Source: Streptomyces sp. NRRL F-5727
GTDB lineage: Bacteria; Actinomycetota; Actinomycetes; Streptomycetales; Streptomycetaceae
Assembly (NCBI RefSeq): GCF_000719555.1
Contig: NZ_JOGX01000020.1
Span: forward strand, 1-64,000
Reading direction: 5' to 3'
Length of the DNA: 64,000 bases
This document shows positions 55,258 through 62,793 of the stretch, one piece after another. The notes beneath the pieces are model-generated. The model saw only the letters and a list, made by a program, of their open reading frames with translations, was not told the origin of the DNA and did no database searches. The translations under genes and the position numbers were made by a program. Position 1 is the first letter of the stretch. Every line of letters starts with the position of its first letter.

Positions 55258-55392
55258 CCCCGGCCCGGCTCTCGACGGGGGCCGTTTCGTTTGCCCTGCC
55301 GCCCCGCGGCGGGCGGGAAGTGGTCGAGACCTCTTGTCGTGATCGGCGGGCGCGCCTAACCTCACCGCTGTTGTTGTGCAGCACGAAACGCC

Positions 55393-55411
55393 CGTTGCGT
55401 ATGTTGCAACG
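55393..55411. promoter_or_regulatory. Candidate operator of the sugar-importer operon
   Basis: CGTTGC-GTATGTT-GCAACG is a perfect 6-bp inverted repeat, 22 bases before the binding-protein ATG. A second imperfect palindrome (GTGCAGCAC, about 55376) lies just upstream. The spacing suits a LacI/ROK/GntR-type repressor. The DasR consensus was not found. Confidence 0.45.
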
Positions 55412-55432
55412 CACGCTCGGAGGGGAACCGCC

Positions 55433-56737
55433 ATGAAGCTTCCTGCCCGGATCACCGCCCCCGTCGCCCTGCCGCTCGCCGCCCTCGTCCTCGCCGCCTG
55501 CGCGCCCCAGACCTCCGCACCCGCCGCCGGCGGCGACGAGAAGACCGGCACCCTGCGCGTCTGGCTCTTCCAGGAGGTCGCCAACCAGCCCAAGGAGAAG
55601 GTCGTCGACGAGGCCGTCGCCGCCTTCGAGGAGAAACACCCCGGCGCCCGGGTCGAGGTCGAGTACATCCCCGTCGAGACCCGCGCCCAGCGCGTCAAGG
55701 CGGCCTTCAACGACCCGAAGTCCGCCCCCGACGTCATCGAGTACGGCAACACCGACACCGCCGGCTACGTGAAGGACGGCGGACTCGCCGACATCACTGC
55801 CGAGTTCACCGCCTGGGACCAGGCCGGCTCCACCGACCCCACCGCCAGGGAGTCCGTCACCGTCGGCGGAAAGGTCTACGGCGCCCCGCTCTTCGTCGGC
55901 GTACGGGCCCTCTACTACCGCACCGACGTCTTCCGCGAGCTCGGCCTCACCGCCCCCAGGAGCCAGGACGAACTCGTCGCGACCGCGAAGAAGATCCGCA
56001 AGGCCAGGCCGGAGCTGTACGGCATCGCCGTCGGCGGCGCCTACACCTACGGCGCCCTCCCCTTCGTCTGGGCCGCCGGCGGCGACCTCGCCGTCAAGGA
56101 CGCCTCCGGCACCTACAAGGCCGCCCTGAACAGCGACGCCGCCGTCCGGGGCCTCACCGCCTACACCTCGCTCCTCCGTGACGACAACTGCCCCCCGGCC
56201 ACCTGCGCCCAGATGGGCGGCAACGCCACCGTCACCGCCTTCGCCGCCGGCAAGGCCGGCATGGCCATCGGCGGCGACTTCAGCCACGCCGCCGTCGAGG
56301 CCGGCCGGGTCAAGGGCAACTACGCCGTCGTCCCGCTCCCCGGCACCACGCCCGGCTCCGTCGCCCCCGCCTTCGCCGGCGGCAACAACATCGGCGTCCT
56401 CAGGTCCAGCGCCCACCGCACCCTCGCCGTCGAGCTGACCAAGAGCCTCGCCGGCAAGGAGACCCAGGCCGAGCTGTTCGACGCGATGGGCTTCCTGCCC
56501 ACCTTCACCGACGTCCGCACCGCCGCCGCCGCGCGCAAGCCCTTCGTGAAGCCCTTCATCGACACCCTCGCCGCCGGCACGAGGTTCGTGCCCGCCACCG
56601 CCGCCTGGGGACGCATCGACTCCTCGCTCGTCGTCCCCACGATGCTCCAGGAGATCGCCAGCGGCCGGAAGGACGTGAAGAACGCCGCCGACGACGCGGC
56701 GAAGAAGATGGACGCGGCCTTCGCCGAGGCGGGCTGA
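55433..56737 (+). CDS. Sugar-binding lipoprotein of an ABC importer
   Basis: The 434-residue extracellular solute-binding protein (family 1) has a lipobox L-A-A-C with lipidated C23, then a typical binding-protein fold (TLRVWLFQEVANQPKEKVVDEAVAAFEEKHPGARVEVEYI ... SRTGDFSHAAVEAG-like region ... FLPTFTDV). It captures a sugar outside the membrane. The operon encodes two permeases and a GH20 hexosaminidase, so an N-acetylglucosamine oligomer such as chitobiose is the likely ligand. GGAGGGG eight bases before the ATG supports the start. Confidence 0.9.
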   Translation: MKLPARITAPVALPLAALVLAACAPQTSAPAAGGDEKTGTLRVWLFQEVANQPKEKVVDEAVAAFEEKHPGARVEVEYIPVETRAQRVKAAFNDPKSAPDVIEYGNTDTAGYVKDGGLADITAEFTAWDQAGSTDPTARESVTVGGKVYGAPLFVGVRALYYRTDVFRELGLTAPRSQDELVATAKKIRKARPELYGIAVGGAYTYGALPFVWAAGGDLAVKDASGTYKAALNSDAAVRGLTAYTSLLRDDNCPPATCAQMGGNATVTAFAAGKAGMAIGGDFSHAAVEAGRVKGNYAVVPLPGTTPGSVAPAFAGGNNIGVLRSSAHRTLAVELTKSLAGKETQAELFDAMGFLPTFTDVRTAAAARKPFVKPFIDTLAAGTRFVPATAAWGRIDSSLVVPTMLQEIASGRKDVKNAADDAAKKMDAAFAEAG

Positions 56738-56742
56738 ACCGG

Positions 56743-57675
56743 ATGACCGTCGCCCTTGCCGCCCGCCGGCCCCGGAGCCGTACCGCGAAGTCCCGCACCG
56801 GGACCTCCGCCTGGACCCCCTGGCTCTACCTGCTGCCCGCCCTCGCCGTCCTCGGCGCCCTCCTCGTCTACCCCGTCTACCAACTCGGCCTCATCTCCTT
56901 CCTGGAGTACACCCAGGCCCAGGTCAGCGGCGGCGAACCCACCTCCTTCCAGGGCCTCGCCAACTACACGGCCCTCTTCACCGACCCGCGGTTCCGTCAG
57001 GTCCTGCTCGCCACCGCCGTCTTCGCCGCCGCCTGCGTCGCCGGCACCCTCGCCGTCGGCTGCGCCCTCGCCGTCCTCCTGACCCGGGTACGGGCGCTGC
57101 CCCGCCTCGCCCTGATGCTGGCCGCGCTCGGCGCCTGGGCCACCCCCGCCGTCACCGGCTCCACCGTCTGGGTCTTCCTCTTCGACGCCGACTTCGGCCC
57201 CGTCAACCGACTCCTCGGCCTCGGCGACTTCTCCTGGACCTACGGGCGGTACAGCGCCTTCGCGCTCGTCCTCCTCGAAGTCGTCTGGTGCTCGTTCCCC
57301 TTCGTGATGGTCACCGTCTACGCCGGGATCCGGGCCGTCCCCACCGAGGTCCTGGAGGCCGCCGCCCTCGACGGCGCCTCCCCGTGGCGGATCTGGCGCA
57401 CCGTGACCGCGCCACTGCTCCGCCCGATCCTCGCCGTCGTCACCATCCAGTCCGTCATCTGGGACTTCAAGGTCTTCACCCAGATCTACGTCATGACCAA
57501 CGGAGGCGGCATCGCCGGGCAGAACCTCGTCCTCAACGTCTACGCCTACCAACAGGCGTTCGCGTCCTCCCAGTACAGCCTGGGCGCCGCCATCGGCGTC
57601 GTCATGCTGCTGCTCCTGCTGGCCGTGACCCTCGTGTACCTGCGGATCCTGCGCCGCCAGGGGGAGGACCTGTGA
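56743..57675 (+). CDS. Sugar ABC importer permease 1
   Basis: The 310-residue MalF-like permease has six membrane helices and the EAA loop (EVLEAAALDGASPWRIWRTVTAPLLRP) that contacts the ATPase. The substrate path is shared with the next permease, which overlaps it by 4 bp. No ATPase gene is in the operon; in Streptomyces the shared ATPase MsiK usually serves such importers. Confidence 0.92.
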   Translation: MTVALAARRPRSRTAKSRTGTSAWTPWLYLLPALAVLGALLVYPVYQLGLISFLEYTQAQVSGGEPTSFQGLANYTALFTDPRFRQVLLATAVFAAACVAGTLAVGCALAVLLTRVRALPRLALMLAALGAWATPAVTGSTVWVFLFDADFGPVNRLLGLGDFSWTYGRYSAFALVLLEVVWCSFPFVMVTVYAGIRAVPTEVLEAAALDGASPWRIWRTVTAPLLRPILAVVTIQSVIWDFKVFTQIYVMTNGGGIAGQNLVLNVYAYQQAFASSQYSLGAAIGVVMLLLLLAVTLVYLRILRRQGEDL

Positions 57676-58505
57676 CCGCCCCCCGCACCCCCGGCCGGCT
57701 GCTCGCCGAGGCCACCGCCCTGCTCGCCGCCGCCGTCGTCGCCTTCCCGCTGTACTGGATGGTCCTCTCCGCCCTCAAACCGGCCGGCGAGATCCAGTCC
57801 ACCGACCCCCGGCCGTGGACGCTCTCGCCGTCCCTCGACTCCTTCCGGCGCGTCTTCGAGCAGCAGGACTTCGGCCGCTACTTCCTCAACAGCCTGCTGG
57901 TGGCGACGGCGGTCGTGGTCGCCTCCGCCGCCATCGCCTTCCTCGCGGCGACCGCCGTCACCCGCTTCCGCTTCCGGTTCCGCACCACCCTCCTCGTCCT
58001 GTTCCTGGTGGCGCAGACGGTGCCGGTCGAGGCCCTGACCATCCCGCTCTTCTTCCTCATGCGGGACGCCGGACTCCTCAACACCCTCGGCTCGCTGGTC
58101 CTCCCGCACCTCGCCTTCTCGCTGCCGTTCGCGATCTGGATGCTGCGCGGCTTCGTCCGGGCCGTCCCGGAGGCGCTGGAGGAGCAGGCGCGGATCGACG
58201 GGGCGAGCCACGCCCGCTTCCTGTGGACGATCCTCTTCCCGCTGGTCCTGCCGGGACTCGTGGCGACCAGCGTCTTCTCGTTCATCTCCACCTGGAACGA
58301 CTTCCTCTTCGCCAAGTCGTTCCTCATCAGCGACACCTCGCAGTCCACCCTCCCGATGGCGCTGCTGGTCTTCTTCAAACCCGACGAGAACGACTGGGGA
58401 GGAATCATGGCCGGCTCGACCGTGATGACCGTCCCGGTGCTCGTCTTCTTCGTACTCGTACAGCGCCGTCTGGTCTCCGGGCTGGGCGGGGCGGTGAAGG
58501 ACTGA
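57672..58505 (+). CDS. Sugar ABC importer permease 2
   Basis: The 277-residue MalG-like permease has six helices and the EAA loop EALEEQARIDGASHARFLWTILFPLVLPG. The GTG at 57672 overlaps the TGA of permease 1 (GTGA), giving translational coupling. The C-terminus ends four bases before the GH20 gene. Confidence 0.92.
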   Translation: MTAPRTPGRLLAEATALLAAAVVAFPLYWMVLSALKPAGEIQSTDPRPWTLSPSLDSFRRVFEQQDFGRYFLNSLLVATAVVVASAAIAFLAATAVTRFRFRFRTTLLVLFLVAQTVPVEALTIPLFFLMRDAGLLNTLGSLVLPHLAFSLPFAIWMLRGFVRAVPEALEEQARIDGASHARFLWTILFPLVLPGLVATSVFSFISTWNDFLFAKSFLISDTSQSTLPMALLVFFKPDENDWGGIMAGSTVMTVPVLVFFVLVQRRLVSGLGGAVKD

Positions 58506-58509
58506 CGTG

Positions 58510-60135
58510 ATGACAGAGACGGATCTGATCCCCGCGCCCCTGACGGCCCGCCACCCCGAGGGGAGCCTCCCGCTCGACGCCACCACCGCCCTGGACGCCG
58601 GACCCGGCACCGAGGGCACCGCCCGCCTGCTGCGCCCGGTGCTCGGCGCCGCCACCGGGCTGCCCCTGCCCGACGGCACCGGCCCCGGCGCGATCCGGCT
58701 GCGGATCTCCCCGGAGACCGCGGAGGAGCACGGCCCCGAGGGCTACCGGCTCTCCGTGACCCGGGACGGCGTCCTGCTCGACGGCGGCGGCCCCGCCGGG
58801 CTCTTCTGGGGCGCCCAGACCCTCCGCCAGCTCCTCGGCCCCGACGCGTACCGGCGGGCGCCGCTGCCCGGACGGACCTGGGCGCTCCCGTACACCGAGA
58901 TCGCCGACCGCCCCCGCTTCGGCTGGCGCGGCCTCCTCCTCGACGTCTCCCGGCACTTCACCGCCAAGGAGGACGTGCTGCGGCTGCTCGACCTGATGGC
59001 CGCGCACAAGCTGAACGTCTTCCACCTCCACCTCACCGACGACCAGGGCTGGCGGATCGAGATCGAGCGGTACCCGCGCCTCACCGAGGTCGGCGCCTGG
59101 CGGGCCCGCTCCAAGCGCGGCCACCGCGCCTCGCCGCTGTGGGACGAGACCCCGCACGGCGGCTTCTACACCCGGGACGACATCCGCGAGATCGTCGCCT
59201 ACGCCGCCGCACGGCACATCACCGTCGTCCCCGAGATCGACCTCCCCGGCCACTCGCAGGCCGCCATCGCCGCCTACCCCTGGCTCGGCAACACCGACGT
59301 CGTCGACACCGCCGCCCTCACCGTCTGGGACACCTGGGGCGTGAACCCGAACATCCTCGCCCCCACCGAGGAGGTGCTGCGCTTCTACGAGGGCGTCCTG
59401 GAGGAGGTCCTGGAGCTCTTCCCGTCGACCTTCGTGCACATCGGCGGCGACGAGTGCCCCAAGGACCAGTGGAAGGAGTCCCCGGCCGCCCAGGCCCGCA
59501 TCGCGGAACTCGGCGTCGGCGACGAGGAGGGACTCCAGTCCTGGTTCGTCCGCCACTTCGACCGCTGGCTCACCGACCGCGGCCGCCGGCTCATCGGCTG
59601 GGACGAGATCCTCGAAGGCGGCCTCGCCGACGGCGCCGCCGTGTCGTCCTGGCGCGGGTACGGCGGCGGCATCGCCGCCGCCGAGGCCGGCCACGACGTC
59701 GTCATGTGCCCCGAACAGCAGGTCTACCTCGACCACCGGCAGCACGACGGCCCCGACGAACCCGTCCCGATCGGCTTCGTGCGCACCCTGGAGGACGTCT
59801 ACCGCTTCGAGCCCGTGCCGCCCGGCCTGTCCGAGACGGCGGCCCGGCACGTCCTGGGCACCCAGGCCAACGTGTGGACCGAGGTGATGGAGAACCGCGC
59901 CCGCGTCGACTACCAGGTCTTCCCCCGCCTCGCCGCCTTCGCCGAGGTCGCCTGGTCCGCCCTGCCCGCCCCCGACGACCGCGACACGGACGGCTTCCTG
60001 CGCCGCATGGAGACCCACTACCGGCGCCTCGACGCCCTCGGCGTCGCCTACCGGCCGCCCACCGGACCCGCCCCCTGGCAGCGCCGCCCCGGTCTCCTCG
60101 GCCGCCCGATCGACGGCCCGCCCCCGATCGTGTGA
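58510..60135 (+). CDS. GH20 beta-N-acetylhexosaminidase, cytoplasmic
   Basis: The 541-residue enzyme removes terminal N-acetylhexosamine. A small N-terminal GH20b domain (about 1-130) precedes the TIM barrel, with the catalytic pair D-E in HIGGDECPKDQW and motifs VFHLHLTDDQGWRIEI and EIDLPGHSQA. There is no signal peptide, unlike secreted Streptomyces hexosaminidases, so it should cleave imported chitooligosaccharides inside the cell. ATG 58510 (or GTG 58507) starts right after permease 2, so it is the last gene of the importer operon. Confidence 0.93.
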   Translation: MTETDLIPAPLTARHPEGSLPLDATTALDAGPGTEGTARLLRPVLGAATGLPLPDGTGPGAIRLRISPETAEEHGPEGYRLSVTRDGVLLDGGGPAGLFWGAQTLRQLLGPDAYRRAPLPGRTWALPYTEIADRPRFGWRGLLLDVSRHFTAKEDVLRLLDLMAAHKLNVFHLHLTDDQGWRIEIERYPRLTEVGAWRARSKRGHRASPLWDETPHGGFYTRDDIREIVAYAAARHITVVPEIDLPGHSQAAIAAYPWLGNTDVVDTAALTVWDTWGVNPNILAPTEEVLRFYEGVLEEVLELFPSTFVHIGGDECPKDQWKESPAAQARIAELGVGDEEGLQSWFVRHFDRWLTDRGRRLIGWDEILEGGLADGAAVSSWRGYGGGIAAAEAGHDVVMCPEQQVYLDHRQHDGPDEPVPIGFVRTLEDVYRFEPVPPGLSETAARHVLGTQANVWTEVMENRARVDYQVFPRLAAFAEVAWSALPAPDDRDTDGFLRRMETHYRRLDALGVAYRPPTGPAPWQRRPGLLGRPIDGPPPIV

Positions 60136-60442
60136 GCCACCTCGCTCCCCGGGGTCACCCGGGAGCGGCGAAACGGGAGTTACCTTCTCTGTCAGGGCTT
60201 CCCGGGGCGTCCGGGGGCTCTCGGGACATCCCGGGCGTCCCGGGAGTCCCGGGCACCCGGGCGGGGAGGGGGCTCGCGCGGCCCCTCGCTCCGGACGGCC
60301 CGCAAGATGTGCCAGAGTTGCCACGTCCGGCCTGTGAGCACGTACGGTACGCCCACACACAGGCGCGCCGTGCGCCCGCTCGCAGGCGCGGCGGCCGGGC
60401 ACAGTCGGGGACGGACCGGGACAACCGGGAAGGGGCAGCGGG
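60136..60442. other. Intergenic region with CCCGGG-rich 9-bp repeats
   Basis: Within these 307 bases, about 60200-60262 is a run of seven ~9-bp units based on NNTCCCGGG. On the minus strand a reading frame through it gives PG-rich repeats, but no family resemblance. The second half should hold the promoter of the molybdenum-hydroxylase operon; TACGGT near 60345 is a possible -10. Confidence 0.45.
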
Positions 60443-61318
60443 TTGACCACGCACGCACCACAGACGGCGCAGTCCGTGACGCTGCCCGCCTCGCTCGACG
60501 AGGCCGTGGCCGCGCTGACCGCCATGCCGGCCGCCGTGCCCGTCGCCGGCGGCACCGACCTGATGGCCGCCGTCAACCGCGGCCAGCTCCGCCCCGCCGG
60601 GCTCGTCGGCCTCAGCCGCATCAACGAGATCCGCGGCTGGCAGTACCAGGACGGCCACGCCCTCCTCGGCGCCGGCCTCACCCACGCCCGCATGGGCCGC
60701 CCCGACTTCGCCGCCCTCATCCCGGCCCTCGCCGCCGCCTCCCGCGCGGCCGGACCGCCCCAGATCCGCAACGCCGGCACCCTCGGCGGCAACGTCGTCA
60801 CCGCGGCCCCCACCGGCGACTCGCTGCCCGTGCTCGCCGCCCTGGAGGCCGACCTCGTCGTCGTCGGCCCGCTCGGCAGCCGCGAGATCCCCGTCTCGCA
60901 CCTGCTCGCGGGCCGCGACCTGCTCGCCCCCGCCGAGCTCGTCGCCTTCGTCCGGGTGCCGCTGCTGCACGCCCCGCAGGTCTTCCTCAAGGCCACCGGC
61001 CGCACCGGCCCGGCCCGCGCCACCGCCTCCGTCGCCGTCGTTCTCGACCCGGCCCGGCGCGGGGTCCGCTGCGCCGTCGGCGCGGTCGCCCCGATGCCGC
61101 TGCGCCCGCTGGAGGCCGAGCGCTGGATCGCCTCCCTGGTCGACTGGGACAACGACCGGGCGCTCGCCCCGGAGGCGCTGACCGCCTTCGGCGAGTACGT
61201 GGCCGCCGCCTGCGTCCCCGATCCGCCGGACGGCGCCCAGCTGCCGCCGGCCGTACAGCACCTGCGGCGCACCGTCGCCACTCTCGCCCGCCGGGCACTG
61301 GGGAGGGCCCTGTCGTGA
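60443..61318 (+). CDS. Molybdenum hydroxylase FAD-binding subunit
   Basis: The 291-residue subunit belongs to the xanthine dehydrogenase/CO dehydrogenase medium-chain family. FAD motifs are PVAGGTDLMAAV and IRNAGTLGGNVVTAAPTGDSLP. It passes electrons from the 2Fe-2S subunit. The start is TTG at 60443, preceded by GAAGGGG, which is the only codon giving the family N-terminus. It overlaps the next gene by 4 bp (GTGA). Confidence 0.88.
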   Translation: MTTHAPQTAQSVTLPASLDEAVAALTAMPAAVPVAGGTDLMAAVNRGQLRPAGLVGLSRINEIRGWQYQDGHALLGAGLTHARMGRPDFAALIPALAAASRAAGPPQIRNAGTLGGNVVTAAPTGDSLPVLAALEADLVVVGPLGSREIPVSHLLAGRDLLAPAELVAFVRVPLLHAPQVFLKATGRTGPARATASVAVVLDPARRGVRCAVGAVAPMPLRPLEAERWIASLVDWDNDRALAPEALTAFGEYVAAACVPDPPDGAQLPPAVQHLRRTVATLARRALGRALS

Positions 61319-62793
61319 ACACCGGCAACCACGAGCAGAACGAGACCGCGGCCCCGGCCGCGCCGGGCGGCTGGGAGCCGATCCCGCAGAGCGAGGGGTA
61401 CGACGAGGGCGCGACCGCCTTCGTCCACCTGCCGCCGGAGTTCATGCTGGACGGGGTCCCCCTGGAGGCCCCCGGCCACGGCTACACGCCGCCGATGATC
61501 GTGCCGCTCCAGCCGCTGGCGCAGCCCGCCGAGGGCGTCGAGTTCTTCGCCCCGGAGCCCGGGCAGGGCTTCCCGGAGCAGGGACCCGAGCCGCTGCCGC
61601 ACGGGTACGGCGACGAGAGCGCGGGCGCGCCGGTGGCCCGGCCGTACGTGGAGCACGACCCGCACGCGACGGCGGAGTGGCACTTCGGCGGGACCGGGCA
61701 GTGGGAGGTGCCGGCGGAGCCGGGCGCCGCCCCGGAGGCCCTGTTCGCCCCCGAGGTGCCGAACGTTCCCGGGGTCCCGGCCGCCCCCGAGGTCCCGCTG
61801 GGCGTCGAGGCGCACGAGGTCGCGTTCGCGCCCGGGGCGCACGAGGTCCCGGGCGGGCTCGCGGACTTCCCGGCGGCCCCCGTCGCGGAGGTGCCGGCCG
61901 AGGCGCCCGCCCCCGTCTCGTACGAGCAGGCGCCGCCGACCCTGCCGGGCGGCGCCCCGGCGCCGTGGGCGGTGCCGGACGCCGTGGCCGAGCCGGTCGC
62001 CGAGCCGGTCGCCGAGGCCCTCGTCGAGCCGGAGTCCGAGGCCGGTGACGGGCCCGCCGGCGAGCCGGGGCACGAACCGGCCGCCGAGCCGGAGGGCGCC
62101 GCGGAGCCGGACCACGAGCACGCGCCGGACCACGAGCACGCGCCGGACCACGAGCACGCGCCGGACGCCGAGGCGGCCGTCGCCGTCCCCGGGCCCGTGC
62201 CGGACGCCCCGGTGCCCTCGTACACCTCGGTCGACAGCGACGAGCACCCGCACACCTCCTACGTGCTGCGGGTCAACGGCGCCGACCGGCCCGTCACGGA
62301 CTCCTGGATCGGCGAGTCGCTGCTCTACGTGCTCCGCGAGCGGCTCGGTCTCGCCGGCGCCAAGGACGGCTGCTCGCAGGGCGAGTGCGGGGCCTGCAAC
62401 GTCCAGGTGGACGGACGGCTCGTGGCCTCCTGCCTGGTGCCGGCCGCGACCACCGCCGGCTGCGAGGTGCGGACCGTCGAGGGGCTCGCCGTGGACGGCG
62501 AGCCGTCCGACGTCCAGCGGGCCCTGTCGCGCTGCGGCACCGTGCAGTGCGGCTTCTGCATCCCGGGCATGTGCATGACCGTGCACGACCTGCTCGAAGG
62601 CAACCACGCCCCCACCGAGCTGGAGACCCGCCAGGCCCTCGCCGGCAACCTCTGCCGCTGCTCCGGCTACCGGGGCGTCCTCAAGGCGGTCGAGGACGTC
62701 GTCGCCGAGCGGGCCGCCACCGAGCACGCCACCGCGGGCGAGGACGACGCCTCGGCCCGCATCCCGCACCAGCACGACGGAGGCAGGGCGTGA
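61315..62793 (+). CDS. Molybdenum hydroxylase 2Fe-2S subunit with long N-terminal extension
   Basis: The 492-residue protein ends in a standard two-cluster subunit (about 314-480): plant-type cluster C353, C358, C361, C373 (CSQGECGAC) and a helical cluster with CGFC and CRC. Normal family members are about 160-200 residues. Here ~313 extra residues precede the core, Pro/Glu/Ala-rich with short repeats (AEPVAEPV; VPGVPAAPEVP) and three copies of DHEHAP, a possible metal-binding patch. The GTG at 61315 overlaps the previous gene by 4 bp, which fixes it as the start and shows the extension is translated. No signal peptide is seen. The role of the extension is unknown. Confidence 0.85.
   Translation: MNTGNHEQNETAAPAAPGGWEPIPQSEGYDEGATAFVHLPPEFMLDGVPLEAPGHGYTPPMIVPLQPLAQPAEGVEFFAPEPGQGFPEQGPEPLPHGYGDESAGAPVARPYVEHDPHATAEWHFGGTGQWEVPAEPGAAPEALFAPEVPNVPGVPAAPEVPLGVEAHEVAFAPGAHEVPGGLADFPAAPVAEVPAEAPAPVSYEQAPPTLPGGAPAPWAVPDAVAEPVAEPVAEALVEPESEAGDGPAGEPGHEPAAEPEGAAEPDHEHAPDHEHAPDHEHAPDAEAAVAVPGPVPDAPVPSYTSVDSDEHPHTSYVLRVNGADRPVTDSWIGESLLYVLRERLGLAGAKDGCSQGECGACNVQVDGRLVASCLVPAATTAGCEVRTVEGLAVDGEPSDVQRALSRCGTVQCGFCIPGMCMTVHDLLEGNHAPTELETRQALAGNLCRCSGYRGVLKAVEDVVAERAATEHATAGEDDASARIPHQHDGGRA

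Noticed and set aside
60202..60262. A collagen-like Pro-Gly coding sequence on the minus strand
   Set aside because: It follows only from the CCCGGG-based 9-bp repeat and has no start signal or flanking domain.
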